Assembly: GCA_001971685.1 (NCBI GenBank)
Contig: CP019326.1
Coordinates: forward strand, 3,720,001 to 3,784,000
DNA length: 64,000 bases
Reading direction: 5' to 3'
From: Halomonas sp. 1513
GTDB taxonomy: Bacteria > Pseudomonadota > Gammaproteobacteria > Pseudomonadales > Halomonadaceae
The position numbers and the translations under genes were made by a program. The notes under the pieces were generated by a model. It saw nothing but the letters and a program-made list of their open reading frames with translations, was not told the origin of the DNA and did not search any database. Positions within the stretch are counted from its first letter, which is position 1, and each line of letters begins with the position of its first letter. This document shows positions 44,311 through 53,662 of this stretch, piece by piece.

Positions 44311-44904
44311 ATGACCGAGCGTACCGCCACGGTTTCTCGCGATACCAAGGAAACGCAGATCACGGTAAGCGTGAATCTCGACGGCCAGGGTCGGCTGAAC
44401 GGCGAGAGCGGCGTGCCCTTCCTCGACCACATGCTCGACCAGGTGGCCCGCCACGGCTTGATCGATCTCGATCTCCAGGTCCAGGGCGACCTGCACATCG
44501 ACGACCACCATACCGTCGAGGATCTCGGCATCACCCTCGGCCAGGCCTTTTCCCAGGCGATCGGCGACAAGCGCGGCATCTACCGCTACGGCCACGCCTA
44601 CGTGCCGCTCGACGAAGCGCTGTCGCGAGTAGTGGTAGACTTCTCTGGGCGCGCCGGGCTGTTCATGAACGTCGAGTTCACCCGCGCCGCCATCGGGCGC
44701 CTGGATACCCAGCTGTTCTGGGAGTTCTTCCAGGGGTTCGTCAACCACGCCCAGGTGACCCTGCATATCGACAACCTCAAGGGGTTCAATGCCCATCACC
44801 AGGCCGAGACCATCTTCAAGGCGTTCGGTCGCGCCCTGCGCATGGCGGTCGCCGAAGACCCGCGCATGGCCGGCCAGATGCCGTCGACCAAGGGCTGCCT
44901 GTGA
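44311..44904 (+). CDS. hisB: Imidazoleglycerol-phosphate dehydratase
   Basis: 197 residues, the monofunctional form (no N-terminal phosphatase). Sixth step of histidine synthesis. The metal-binding motifs [27 protein letters not shown] and [19 protein letters not shown], plus the C-terminal STKGCL, are typical. CAGGAG lies 10-11 bases before the ATG. First gene of hisB-H-A-F. Confidence 0.96.
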   Translation: MTERTATVSRDTKETQITVSVNLDGQGRLNGESGVPFLDHMLDQVARHGLIDLDLQVQGDLHIDDHHTVEDLGITLGQAFSQAIGDKRGIYRYGHAYVPLDEALSRVVVDFSGRAGLFMNVEFTRAAIGRLDTQLFWEFFQGFVNHAQVTLHIDNLKGFNAHHQAETIFKAFGRALRMAVAEDPRMAGQMPSTKGCL

Positions 44905-44947
44905 GCAGTGATGCACGCAGCCACCGCCACCTCGTAAGGAGCGCCTC

Positions 44948-45589
44948 ATGACCATCGCCGTGATCGACTACGGAATGGGTAACCTGCACTCTGTCGCCAA
45001 GGCGTTGGAGCACGTCACCCACGAGAACGTCGTCGTCACCCGCGACCCGCGCCGCATCCACGGCGCTACGCGGCTGGTGCTGCCCGGCCAGGGGGCGATT
45101 CGCGACTGCATGGGCGAGCTCGAGCGTAGCGAGGTCAAGGGGCTGGTGCTCGAACTGCTGGCCAAGGCCGACAAGCCGCTGCTGGGCATCTGTGTCGGCC
45201 AGCAGATGCTGCTCGACGACAGCGAGGAGAATGGCGGCGTAGCCTGCCTGGGCTTTTTGCCGGGGCGTGTGCGGCGCTTCCCGGTGGACATGCTCGACGC
45301 CCACGGCAACCGCCTCAAGGTGCCGCACATGGGCTGGAACCAGGTGAGCCAGCACCAGCCCCACGCGCTGTGGGAGGGTATCGACGACGGCGAGCGTTTC
45401 TACTTCGTGCACAGCTACTACGTCGACACGAGCGACGACGCAGCGCTGTTCGGCACCACCGACTACGGCACCCACCGGGCCCATGTGGCGATCGGTCGCG
45501 GCCCGGTCTTCGCCACTCAGTTCCACCCCGAGAAAAGCTCGGCGGCGGGCCTGCGCCTGCTGGAGAACTTCGTCAACTGGGCGCCGTGA
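44948..45589 (+). CDS. hisH: Imidazole glycerol phosphate synthase, glutaminase subunit
   Basis: 213 residues, class I glutamine amidotransferase that supplies ammonia to HisF. The nucleophile is C82 in [11 protein letters not shown], with His-Glu in [19 protein letters not shown] near the N-terminus is typical. TAAGGAGC precedes the ATG. 43 bp after hisB. Confidence 0.95.
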   Translation: MTIAVIDYGMGNLHSVAKALEHVTHENVVVTRDPRRIHGATRLVLPGQGAIRDCMGELERSEVKGLVLELLAKADKPLLGICVGQQMLLDDSEENGGVACLGFLPGRVRRFPVDMLDAHGNRLKVPHMGWNQVSQHQPHALWEGIDDGERFYFVHSYYVDTSDDAALFGTTDYGTHRAHVAIGRGPVFATQFHPEKSSAAGLRLLENFVNWAP

Positions 45590-45665
45590 GCAGCGTACCA
45601 CTGCCGCCGCCACGACGACTCATTCAGGATATGGCCGCCCGCCCGGGCGCCGAAGAGGACATGAC

Positions 45666-46424
45666 ATGCTGGTAATTCCCGCCATCGATCTCAAGGACGG
45701 CCACTGCGTCCGCCTCAAGCAGGGCCGCATGGACGACGCCACCGACTATGGCGACGACCCGGTGGCCATGGCCGCGCGCTGGGTCGAAGCCGGCGCGCGA
45801 CGCCTGCATCTGGTCGACCTCAACGGTGCCTTCGAGGGCCAGCCGGTCAACGGTGAAGCAGTCACCGCCATCGCCCGCGCCTACCCCGAGCTGCCGATCC
45901 AGATCGGTGGCGGCATCCGCACCGCGGCAACCATCGAGCACTACCTGGCGGCCGGCGTGACCTATGTGATCATCGGCACCCAGGCGGTCAAGGAGCCGGC
46001 CTTCGTCAGCGAGATGTGCCGAGCCTTCCCCGGCCATGTGATCGTTGGCCTCGATGCCCGCGACGGCTACGTGGCCACCGACGGCTGGGCCGAGGTCTCC
46101 GCGCTCAAGGCCACCGAGCTTGCCAAGCGTTTCGCCGGCGACGGCGTCTCCAGCATCGTCTATACCGACATCGCCCGCGACGGCATGATGGGTGGCGTCA
46201 ACGTCGAGGCCACCGCCGAGCTGGCACGCATCGGCGGCCTGCCGGTGATCGCCTCGGGCGGGGTCACCAATCTCGACGACATCCGCGCGTTGAGTGCGGT
46301 GGCCGGCGACGGCATCCTCGGCGCCATCACCGGGCGTGCCATCTACGAGGGCAGCCTCGATGTCGCCGAGGCCCAGCGTCTGTGCGACGAGCTGGGCGAC
46401 CCACTCACCCAGCTAGGGAGCTGA
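45666..46424 (+). CDS. hisA: Phosphoribosylformimino-AICAR-phosphate isomerase
   Basis: 252 residues, TIM barrel. Starts [20 protein letters not shown] with the catalytic Asp8, and the second catalytic aspartate is in [22 protein letters not shown] and IASGGVTN are the phosphate-binding loops. The ATG at 45666 fits the family N-terminus. Confidence 0.96.
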   Translation: MLVIPAIDLKDGHCVRLKQGRMDDATDYGDDPVAMAARWVEAGARRLHLVDLNGAFEGQPVNGEAVTAIARAYPELPIQIGGGIRTAATIEHYLAAGVTYVIIGTQAVKEPAFVSEMCRAFPGHVIVGLDARDGYVATDGWAEVSALKATELAKRFAGDGVSSIVYTDIARDGMMGGVNVEATAELARIGGLPVIASGGVTNLDDIRALSAVAGDGILGAITGRAIYEGSLDVAEAQRLCDELGDPLTQLGS

Positions 46425-46427
46425 CTC

Positions 46428-47201
46428 ATGGGACTCGCCAAGCGCATCATCCCCTGCCTCGACGTCGACGCCGGCCGCGTGGTCAAGGGCGTCAACTTCG
46501 TCGGTATCCGCGATGCCGGTGACCCGGTGGAGATCGCCAAGCGCTACAACCAGCAGGGCGCCGACGAGATCACCTTCCTCGACATCACCGCCAGCCACGA
46601 GAATCGCGGCACCACCGTGGAGATGGTCGAGCGCATCGCCGGCGAAGTGTTCATTCCGCTGACGGTGGGCGGCGGCATCCGCAGCTGCGACGATATCCGC
46701 ACCATGCTCAATGCCGGCGCCGACAAGGTCTCGATCAATACTGCAGCGGTGACCAACCCGGGATTCGTGCGCGAAGCCACCGAGCGCTTCGGTAGTCAGT
46801 GCATCGTGGTCGCCATCGACGCCAAGCGCGTCTCCGCCGAGGGCGAAACGCCGCGCTGGGAGATTTTCACCCACGGCGGGCGGCGCCCCACCGGCCTGGA
46901 TGCCGTAGAGTGGGCGAAGACGATGGTGGAGTACGGCGCCGGCGAGCTGCTGCTGACCAGCATGGACCGCGACGGTACCAAGGTGGGCTTCGATCTCGGC
47001 GTGACACGCGCCATCAGCGATGCGGTGAGCGTGCCGGTGATCGCCTCGGGCGGGGTCGGCAACCTCGACCACCTGGTCGCCGGGGTCATCGACGGCGGTG
47101 CCGATGCGGTGCTCGCCGCCAGCATCTTCCATTTCGGCGAGTACAGCATCCCAGACGCCAAGCGCTACATGGCCGATCACGGCATCGAGATGCGTCTTTA
47201 A
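46428..47201 (+). CDS. hisF: Imidazole glycerol phosphate synthase, cyclase subunit
   Basis: 257 residues, TIM barrel partner of HisH. Starts [20 protein letters not shown]; catalytic aspartates lie in LDVDAG and [29 protein letters not shown] and IASGGVGN are family motifs. It begins 4 bp after the hisA stop. Confidence 0.96.
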   Translation: MGLAKRIIPCLDVDAGRVVKGVNFVGIRDAGDPVEIAKRYNQQGADEITFLDITASHENRGTTVEMVERIAGEVFIPLTVGGGIRSCDDIRTMLNAGADKVSINTAAVTNPGFVREATERFGSQCIVVAIDAKRVSAEGETPRWEIFTHGGRRPTGLDAVEWAKTMVEYGAGELLLTSMDRDGTKVGFDLGVTRAISDAVSVPVIASGGVGNLDHLVAGVIDGGADAVLAASIFHFGEYSIPDAKRYMADHGIEMRL

Positions 47202-47214
47202 CCTGAGGGCCAGC

Positions 47215-47736
47215 ATGGATATGTCACCACGGAAGGCCATACTCGCGGTGCTGTTTGTCGCGCTCGTGTCGATCAGCTCAGCGCCATCCGCCGGGGACTC
47301 GCGGCTCGACTGGCCGCCGACGCTAGAGCTCGAGCACGTTCTGGTGCAGACCAGCCTCTACACCCGCCACTTCGACCCGCAGCCGGACCACAACAACCAG
47401 CAGGACCTGATCAGTATCGAGCTGCACAATCCTCACCGCTGGCTGGCCGGCACCGCCTGGTTCAGGAACTCCTTCGACCAGCCGACCTGGTACTTCTATG
47501 CCGGGCGCGAATTCCCGCTGTGGCGCCCCAGCGACGACGTCACCGTGCGCGCCAAGCTCACCGCCGGCCTGCTGCGCGGCTACAAGGACGAACGCCAGGA
47601 CAATATCCCCTTCAATCACTACGGTATTGCCCCGGCCGCCCTGCCCAGCCTGGGCGTGCAGTGGGGACGCTTCGAGAGCGACCTGATCCTGTTCGGCACC
47701 GCCGGGATGATGGTCACCGGCGGCATCCGCTTCTAG
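47215..47736 (+). CDS. Outer-membrane beta-barrel protein, PagP-like size
   Basis: 173 residues with an N-terminal signal (PRKAILAVLFVALVSISS...SAG), then alternating strands with aromatic girdle residues (TWYFYAGREFPLWRP; VRAKLTAGLLRGYKDE). The C-terminus GMMVTGGIRF ends in phenylalanine, as for BAM-inserted barrels. It resembles small 8-stranded barrels; a lipid A palmitoyltransferase activity cannot be inferred. It starts 14 bp after hisF and is probably cotranscribed. Confidence 0.6.
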   Translation: MDMSPRKAILAVLFVALVSISSAPSAGDSRLDWPPTLELEHVLVQTSLYTRHFDPQPDHNNQQDLISIELHNPHRWLAGTAWFRNSFDQPTWYFYAGREFPLWRPSDDVTVRAKLTAGLLRGYKDERQDNIPFNHYGIAPAALPSLGVQWGRFESDLILFGTAGMMVTGGIRF

Positions 47737-47754
47737 GCGTTCCGTGACGCCGCC

Positions 47755-48354
47755 TCAGGCGTCGTCGAGTGATAGCCCAAGGTTGCTAATGCCGTCGTTG
47801 CGGCCCAGCTGGCGTAGCGCCTTGAGGGTATCGCGGTCGAGCGGATGGCGCTCGACGCTGTCCAGCACCTCGCCCTGGAAGGCCTGCTCATCCTCCATCA
47901 GCGGGTGAGCACGCACCATCTCGGCCAGCCGCGCATCGTCCACTTCGCCTTCGCTCAGCTCGATGAAGGCGCGCACCCCGCCGCGAGAGCTGAGACTGAC
48001 CTCGAACACCGCCTCCTCGGCATCGCCGCGCAGGGTGTCGAGCAGCGCCGACAGCGCCACCACCGCCTCAAGCGCCCGCCGCGCGCCGAAACTGTCATCG
48101 TCTGGGGGTGGCTCGAGTTCAGCCAGCTTGTCGGCCTGGCGCTCGAAGTCGATCTTCGCCTCGCGCACCGCAAGGGATTCCCACACCAGGTCGAGAATCA
48201 CCCGCAGGCCGCGCACGTCGCCGTGGCCGCTGTTCTCGGCATACAGGGCGTAGTTGGGCAGCAAACGCTCGCAGAGCGCGGCCATGAAGGCCTGCCGCTG
48301 GCGCGGGCCGAGCTGGCGCAAGCGCTGATTGAAGCCGGGGGCGGAGGCGCTCAT
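47755..48354 (-). CDS. DUF416 family protein (YjaG-like)
   Basis: 199 residues, matching YjaG in length and pattern: RQAFMAALCERLLPNYALYA, LRVILDLVWESLAVREAKID, a variable acidic middle, and a C-terminal SNLGLSL. The function is unknown. AGGAGATATC precedes the ATG. It is convergent with the barrel gene. Confidence 0.85.
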   Translation of the reverse strand: MSASAPGFNQRLRQLGPRQRQAFMAALCERLLPNYALYAENSGHGDVRGLRVILDLVWESLAVREAKIDFERQADKLAELEPPPDDDSFGARRALEAVVALSALLDTLRGDAEEAVFEVSLSSRGGVRAFIELSEGEVDDARLAEMVRAHPLMEDEQAFQGEVLDSVERHPLDRDTLKALRQLGRNDGISNLGLSLDDA

Positions 48355-48403
48355 GATATCTCCTTGAGGTGGCGATCTCGGCCACCGTTTACGAAAAGCG
48401 GGC

Positions 48404-48700
48404 TCAAGGCCACAGCAGGGTGGTGGGCACGCGGCCGCTGGCATCGAACGCCACGCCTTCGGCGCGCAGCTTGTCACGCTGGCGCTGGGCGCCACCGTGA
48501 TCCGTCACTCGACGCGTAGCATTGATCACCCGGTGCCAGGGTAGGCCGTGCCCATCGGGCAGGTGGCGCATCGCCGAGCCGACCATGCGCGGGGTGGCGC
48601 CTTCGGTCATCTTGGCGACCCGCCCGTAGGTGGTCACACGACCGGCAGGTATCTGCGCGACAACGGTGTAGATCTGTTCGAGTAGCGCAGGGTTGGCCAC
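48404..48700 (-). CDS. Alkyltransferase-like protein (ATL)
   Basis: 98 residues, the O6-methylguanine methyltransferase C-terminal fold alone: IPAGRVTTYGRVAKMTEGAT, GSAMRHLPDG, then PWHRVINATRR. Tryptophan (W55) replaces the acceptor cysteine of the PCHRV motif, the hallmark of ATL proteins, which bind O6-alkylguanine and pass it to nucleotide excision repair. GTG start behind GGAGGTGG. Confidence 0.88.
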   Translation of the reverse strand: MANPALLEQIYTVVAQIPAGRVTTYGRVAKMTEGATPRMVGSAMRHLPDGHGLPWHRVINATRRVTDHGGAQRQRDKLRAEGVAFDASGRVPTTLLWP

Positions 48701-48765
48701 TAGCCACCTCCATCATCTCGCCGCCGCTGGACAGTCACGCGGCGGCGTGTTCATCATGGATCGAT

Positions 48766-49458
48766 ATGCACATCTACTTTCTGCAACACGCCGACCATCT
48801 GGGCCCCGCCAGGCTCGCCGACTGGCTGACCGGCATGGGCCATAGCTTCAACGGCTGCCTGCTGCACCGCGGCGAGGCGCCGCCACGGCTCGAGGACTGC
48901 GACGCCCTGATCGTGCTCGATGCGCCGCTCGATCTCGACCCGACCCATGCCGACTGGCTGAGCCGCGAGCGCAAGCTGATCCAGCGTGCGCTGAAAAGCG
49001 GCAAGCCGCTGCTCGGCGTCGGCTTCGGCGCCGGGCTGATCGCCGAGGGCCTGGGGGCCATCGTGTCGCCGGGCACCTACCCGGAGCTCGGCTTTCATCG
49101 CGTCACCCTGGCCGAGGACAGCCCGTTCGACCTGCCCGAGCAGTTCGAGGCCTTCATGTGCCATCGCGACATCTTCGGCCTCCCCGAAGGCGCGCTACCG
49201 CTCGGCGCCAGCACCGCCAGCCCGGTGCAGGGCTTCAGCTGGGACGCTGGCCGGGTGGTGGCGCTGCAGTGCCACCTCGAAGCCACCGAACCCAGCGTGC
49301 GTGCACATCTCGACGCACAGCCCGAGCTGGCAACCGTCGCCAATCAGCGTTTCGTCCAGCCCCGCGCCGAGATCCTCGCCGATCCGCGGCGCTTCGACCA
49401 GCTCGCCTCGCTACTCGACCGCGTGCTGCTCGACTGGCTGCGCAGCGTGCCGAGCTGA
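48766..49458 (+). CDS. Class I glutamine amidotransferase-like protein without the catalytic cysteine
   Basis: 230 residues with the GATase class I layout: N-terminal LQHADHLGPARLADWL, then the nucleophile-elbow region LLGVGFGAGLIAEGLGA and a C-terminal ALQCHLEATE. The elbow normally reads G-I-C-F-G-A-Q; here the cysteine is glycine (G86) and the glutamine is also glycine. The His-Glu pair appears kept. Amidotransferase activity is unlikely; a binding or regulatory role is possible. Its 3' end overlaps selU by 48 bp on the opposite strand. Confidence 0.8.
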   Translation: MHIYFLQHADHLGPARLADWLTGMGHSFNGCLLHRGEAPPRLEDCDALIVLDAPLDLDPTHADWLSRERKLIQRALKSGKPLLGVGFGAGLIAEGLGAIVSPGTYPELGFHRVTLAEDSPFDLPEQFEAFMCHRDIFGLPEGALPLGASTASPVQGFSWDAGRVVALQCHLEATEPSVRAHLDAQPELATVANQRFVQPRAEILADPRRFDQLASLLDRVLLDWLRSVPS

Positions 49459-50532
49459 CCAGTCGCGGGCCGCAGCCAGGCAGCTGTCCCAGTCGCCAAC
49501 GTGCAGGAAGTGCTGCTCGCCCTTCTCCAACTGGTGACGGTACATCGGGTCATAGTACTCGGTGAGCAGCGGCGCCAGCCACGCCTCGTGTGCCTGGCGG
49601 TCGCCGCGGGCATGCTCGCGGAAGGCCAGCTCCTGCAGGCGCTGGAGGCGCGCCAGCCGGGCGCTACCGAGCCGCTTGGCGAGTCGCGCCAGCGACGAGG
49701 CCAGCTGCTTGCGCATCAGCGCCCAGCCCAGCCACTCGCCGAACTGCGAGCGATACACCTCCCACAGGTCATCGATGTAATCCTTGCGGATCTGCGCCAG
49801 CCGCCAGTCCAAGGGCATCTCGACGCGAACCCGCGGCGCCTGCTGCATGGCATGCCAGAACGCCAGCGGCACGTTGACCGCACCGATATGGCGTGACTCG
49901 TCTTCCACCACCAGCGGCCCCGGCAGTGCCAGCAGCCGGCGGCCCATGTCGTGTTCGAAGTCGATCTGCGAGGGCGACTGCAGCGGATGACGGCCAAACG
50001 CCGAGCCCTTGTGGCGCGCGCAGGCTTCCAGGTCTAGACCACCGGGCAGGCACTGGATCAGCGAGGTCTTGGCGCAGCCGGTCAGGCCGCCCACGACCAG
50101 CAGCGGCTGCTCGGCGGCGGCATCGATGCGTGCGCACAGCGCCTGGCGCATGGCCTTCCAGCCGCCGCGGATGCGCGGCCGCTGCAGGCCGGCCTCGGCC
50201 AGCCACTGCTGCGCGACCTGGGAGCGCAGCCCGCCGCGGAAGCAGTAGACGATAGCGTCCGGGTGCCTGGCCAGCAGCCGCTGCCAGGCCTCGACGCGAC
50301 TCGCCTTGAGACCGCCGCTGACCAGCTGCTGCCCTAGTGCGATGGCAGCCTCCTGCCCCTGCTGCTTGTAGGCGATGCCCACTCGATGGCGCTCTTCGTC
50401 GTCCATCAGCGGCAGGTTGACGGCGCCGGGCAAGGCGCCCTGGGCAAACTCTACCGGGGCGCGTACGTCGATCAGCGTACGGCCCTCGCTCAGCAAGGCC
50501 AGGTCAGGCTCGACCAGCGGCAGCTCGCTCAT
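49411..50532 (-). CDS. selU: tRNA 2-selenouridine synthase (MnmH/SelU)
   Basis: 373 residues. A rhodanese domain with the catalytic cysteine C97 in YCFRGGLRSQ, then a P-loop domain GLTGCAKT (149-156; alanine in place of the usual second glycine). It converts 2-thiouridine at the tRNA wobble position to 2-selenouridine using selenophosphate. The ATG at 50532 overlaps the selD stop (ATGA). Together selD-selU form a selenium tRNA-modification operon. The last residues overlap the convergent GATase-like gene. Confidence 0.93.
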   Translation of the reverse strand: MSELPLVEPDLALLSEGRTLIDVRAPVEFAQGALPGAVNLPLMDDEERHRVGIAYKQQGQEAAIALGQQLVSGGLKASRVEAWQRLLARHPDAIVYCFRGGLRSQVAQQWLAEAGLQRPRIRGGWKAMRQALCARIDAAAEQPLLVVGGLTGCAKTSLIQCLPGGLDLEACARHKGSAFGRHPLQSPSQIDFEHDMGRRLLALPGPLVVEDESRHIGAVNVPLAFWHAMQQAPRVRVEMPLDWRLAQIRKDYIDDLWEVYRSQFGEWLGWALMRKQLASSLARLAKRLGSARLARLQRLQELAFREHARGDRQAHEAWLAPLLTEYYDPMYRHQLEKGEQHFLHVGDWDSCLAAARDWSARHAAQPVEQHAVE

Positions 50533-51566
50533 CCACGCACCCGTATCAGTACCGGCCCGTCGGCCTTGACCACCTCGCCGAACGGCTGCAGTTCGATTCC
50601 GTGGGCGCGGCCGATGCGCTCGACGTCGTCTTCCCAGGCGGGGTGCACGGAAAGCAGCAGGCCGCCGGAGGTCTGCGGGTCGCACAGCCACTGCCAGTGC
50701 GCCTCGTCCATCGCCGGCAGGCTTTCACCCAGCGCCTGGCGGTTGCGTGCGCTGCCGCCCGGCACCGCGCCCTGGCGGCGGTAGGCTTCGGCCTCGGCCA
50801 GGCGCGGCAGCTGCTTGAAATCGATCCGCGCGGCCACCCCGCTGGCGGTGCACACCTCGGCCAGGTGGCCAGCCAGGCCGAAGCCGGTGACATCGGTCAT
50901 GGCATGCACGCCCTCGACCTTGGCCAGCGCCATGCCGATGTCGTTGGCCTTGAGCATGGTCTCGCGGGCCAGGCCCTGATGCCCGGCCTGGATCAGCCCT
51001 TGCTTCTCGGCGGTAGTCAGCATGCCCACGCCCAGCGGCTTGGTCAGGTAGAGCAGATCCCCCGGCTTGGCGGCGTTGTTGAGCTTGAGATGTTCGAGAT
51101 CGACCAGGCCGTTGACCGCCAGGCCGAAGATCGGCTCCGAGGCATCGATGGAGTGGCCGCCGGCCAGCGCCAGGCCCAGCTCGCGGCATACCGCCTGGGC
51201 CCCGGCCACCACGTCGCCGGCAATGTCGGCGCCCAGCTTGTCGAGGGGCCAGCCGAGGATACCCAGCGCCATCACCGGCGTGCCGCCCATGGCGTAGACA
51301 TCGCTGATGGCATTGGTGGCGGCGATGCGGCCGAAGTCGAAGGGATCATCGACGATCGGCATGAAGAAGTCGGTAGTGGCAATCATCCCGCGGCCGTCGC
51401 CCAGGTCATAGACGGCGGCGTCCTCGCGCCCCTGGTTGCCAACGATCAGTCGCTTGTGACCGGCGCCGGGGCCGGCCTTGGCGAGAATGCTGTCGAGCAC
51501 GTCGGGGGCGATCTTGCAGCCACAGCCGGCACCGTGGCTGTACTGGGTCAGACGAATGGCACTCAT
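50529..51566 (-). CDS. selD: Selenide, water dikinase
   Basis: 345 residues, makes selenophosphate from selenide and ATP. The N-terminal YSHGAGCGCK holds the catalytic cysteine (C15, equivalent to E. coli C17) and lysine (K18); there is no selenocysteine codon. TDFFMPIVDDPFDFGRIAA, GGHSIDASEPIFGLAV and MTDVTGFGLAGHL are family motifs. AAGGAGAGCCCG precedes the ATG. No selA, selB or selC is in the window, so the product may serve tRNA modification only. Confidence 0.96.
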   Translation of the reverse strand: MSAIRLTQYSHGAGCGCKIAPDVLDSILAKAGPGAGHKRLIVGNQGREDAAVYDLGDGRGMIATTDFFMPIVDDPFDFGRIAATNAISDVYAMGGTPVMALGILGWPLDKLGADIAGDVVAGAQAVCRELGLALAGGHSIDASEPIFGLAVNGLVDLEHLKLNNAAKPGDLLYLTKPLGVGMLTTAEKQGLIQAGHQGLARETMLKANDIGMALAKVEGVHAMTDVTGFGLAGHLAEVCTASGVAARIDFKQLPRLAEAEAYRRQGAVPGGSARNRQALGESLPAMDEAHWQWLCDPQTSGGLLLSVHPAWEDDVERIGRAHGIELQPFGEVVKADGPVLIRVRG

Positions 51567-51612
51567 CGGGCTCTCCTTGCGGCAGTGATTGAATTGAGTC
51601 TAGCTGACGCCA

Positions 51613-52992
51613 CTACAGCGCCTCGATCGCTTCGGCCAGTTTGTCGACGGCGATCACCTGCATGCCCGGCGGTGAGCTCTTGGGCGCATTGCCGCGCGGT
51701 ACGATGGCGCGGGTGAAGCCGTGCTTGGCGGCCTCGACGATACGCTCCTGACCGCTCGGCACCGGGCGTATCTCACCGGACAGGCCGACCTCGCCGAACA
51801 CCACCAGCTCACGGGGCAGCGGGCGGCTCTGCAGGCTCGACACCACCGCCAGCAGGACCGCCAGGTCGGCGCTGGTCTCGAGCACCTTGACCCCGCCAAC
51901 CACGTTGAGGAACACGTCCTGGTCGCCGGTGAACAGGCCGCCGTGGCGATGCAGCACCGCCAGCAGCATCGCCAGGCGATTGGGGTCGAGGCCCACCGCC
52001 ACGCGGCGCGGATTGCCCAGCGCCGAGTCGTCGAGCAGCGCCTGCACTTCGACCAGGATCGGCCGGGTGCCCTCCCAGACCACCATTACCAGGCTGCCCG
52101 AGCTCTGCTCCTCGCTGCGCGAGAGGAAGATCGCGCTGGGATTCTTGACCTCCTTGAGGCCGTGCTCGAGCATCGCGAACACGCCCAGCTCGTTGACCGC
52201 GCCGAAGCGGTTCTTCTGGCCGCGCAGGGTGCGGAAGCGCGAGTCGGCGCCACCCTCGAGCAGCAGCGAGGCATCGATCATATGCTCCAGCACCTTGGGA
52301 CCGGCCAGCGAGCCGTCCTTGGTGACGTGACCCACCAGCAGCAGCACGGTGTTGGACTGCTTGGCGAAGCGGGTCAGCGCTGCGGCGGATTCACGCACCT
52401 GGGCCACGCCGCCCGGCGCCGAGGCGATATCGTCGAGGTGCATGGTCTGGATCGAGTCGATGATCAGTACCTCGGGCCGTTCGCGCTCGGCGACGGCGAG
52501 GATCGTCTCGACGCTGGTCTCGGCCAGCATCTTCAGCCCTTGGGTAGGCAGCTGCAGGCGATGGGCGCGCATCGCCACCTGGGACAGCGACTCCTCGCCG
52601 GTAACGTAGAGGGCGGACTTGTGCTGAGCCAGCTTGCAGGCGGTCTGCAGCAGCAGGGTCGACTTGCCGGCCCCCGGGTGGCCGCCGAGCAGCACCGCCG
52701 AGCCGGGCACCAGGCCACCGCCGAGCACACGATCGAACTCGCCGAAGGTCGACGAGAAGCGCGGCACTTCACTGAGGTCTACCGCTGCCAGGTCGATTAC
52801 CTCGCGGGACACGATCCCGGCGTAGCCGCTGCGGCCAGTGGTCGACGGCGCGGCACCGGCACCCGGCCGCGCCGAGGCCAGGCGCACCTCGCTCAGGGTG
52901 TTCCATTCACGGCAGCTCGAACACTGGCCCTGCCACTTGCTGTACTCGGCACCGCACTCGGTGCATACGAACGCACTCTTCGCCTTGGCCAT
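51613..52992 (-). CDS. radA: DNA repair protein RadA
   Basis: 459 residues. N-terminal C4 zinc finger (FVCTECGAEYSKWQGQCSSC), RecA-like ATPase with Walker A GGHPGAGKST and Walker B EVLIIDSIQT, the RadA-specific KNRFG motif (RGQKNRFGAVNELGVF) and a C-terminal Lon-protease-like domain (about 275-459). It is a branch-migration motor in recombination. Start MAKAKSAFVCTECG at 52992. Confidence 0.96.
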   Translation of the reverse strand: MAKAKSAFVCTECGAEYSKWQGQCSSCREWNTLSEVRLASARPGAGAAPSTTGRSGYAGIVSREVIDLAAVDLSEVPRFSSTFGEFDRVLGGGLVPGSAVLLGGHPGAGKSTLLLQTACKLAQHKSALYVTGEESLSQVAMRAHRLQLPTQGLKMLAETSVETILAVAERERPEVLIIDSIQTMHLDDIASAPGGVAQVRESAAALTRFAKQSNTVLLLVGHVTKDGSLAGPKVLEHMIDASLLLEGGADSRFRTLRGQKNRFGAVNELGVFAMLEHGLKEVKNPSAIFLSRSEEQSSGSLVMVVWEGTRPILVEVQALLDDSALGNPRRVAVGLDPNRLAMLLAVLHRHGGLFTGDQDVFLNVVGGVKVLETSADLAVLLAVVSSLQSRPLPRELVVFGEVGLSGEIRPVPSGQERIVEAAKHGFTRAIVPRGNAPKSSPPGMQVIAVDKLAEAIEAL

Positions 52993-53060
52993 ATTGGCAT
53001 CCCATGCAAACGAGGGTGCATTCTAGCAGCCGGGGCCCACGCCGCCGACTCCCGCAACGC

Positions 53061-53088
53061 AGCGGGGCGGCCCGAAGGCCGCCCCGCT
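53061..53088. terminator. Hairpin between the NlpE-like gene and radA
   Basis: A perfect 12-bp stem AGCGGGGCGGCC/GGCCGCCCCGCT with a CGAA loop lies 20 bp after the NlpE-like stop. There is no T-run, so termination is probable but not certain. Confidence 0.6.
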
Positions 53089-53107
53089 GTGCTACCGCAT
53101 GCGTCGT

Positions 53108-53557
53108 TTACTGACGCTGCAGCTGCAGCATGTCGTTATTCTCGAAACGCCGGCGCTCGGGGTCGATCAGTTCCAGCGTGGTGTCATCCACGCGCAGGAA
53201 GTAGTAGATCTGCCCTTCGTTTTCTGGCGTCAGTTCGTAGACGGTGGCGTTGGGGTCATCGGCGCTGCCGCTGAGGACTTCCCAGTTCCCGGTATAGTTC
53301 TCGCTGGGCGGATCCTGGGGATGTTCGCGATAGCTGGCCTCGAGAGCGAAGGTACGCTCCTCGTCGGCGCTCTGCTCATCGCCCATCATCCGCACATCGA
53401 TGTCGATGCCGGCACAGTTGCGGCAGGGTAGCGTGCCCTGATAGACCGCCTCCCCGTCTGCGGCCATGTCCGGCGCGGGGCCTTCCGTCGGGCCGGCGGC
53501 GCAGCCCGCCATCACGGCAAGCACGGCGGAACCGGCCAGCAACGTCCTGATTCGCAT
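53108..53557 (-). CDS. NlpE-like outer-membrane lipoprotein
   Basis: 149 residues. Signal peptide with lipobox VMAGC (lipidated Cys at about 19), then an NlpE N-terminal-type domain: YQGTLPCRNCAGIDIDVRM has the C-x2-C-[AS]-G-I motif of NlpE. NlpE in E. coli senses surface contact and envelope stress; here only the first domain is present. The ATG at 53557 behind TAGGAGG is preferred to the longer frame. Confidence 0.8.
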   Translation of the reverse strand: MRIRTLLAGSAVLAVMAGCAAGPTEGPAPDMAADGEAVYQGTLPCRNCAGIDIDVRMMGDEQSADEERTFALEASYREHPQDPPSENYTGNWEVLSGSADDPNATVYELTPENEGQIYYFLRVDDTTLELIDPERRRFENNDMLQLQRQ

Positions 53558-53662
53558 GAGAGTCCTCCTAACCATTGGGCCTAAGTGTCGCGAACCGCGA
53601 CCACTACCTCACAGCATAACCGACAAGCACGCCGCGCGGACAGTTCCGCGCGCCTGCCATGT

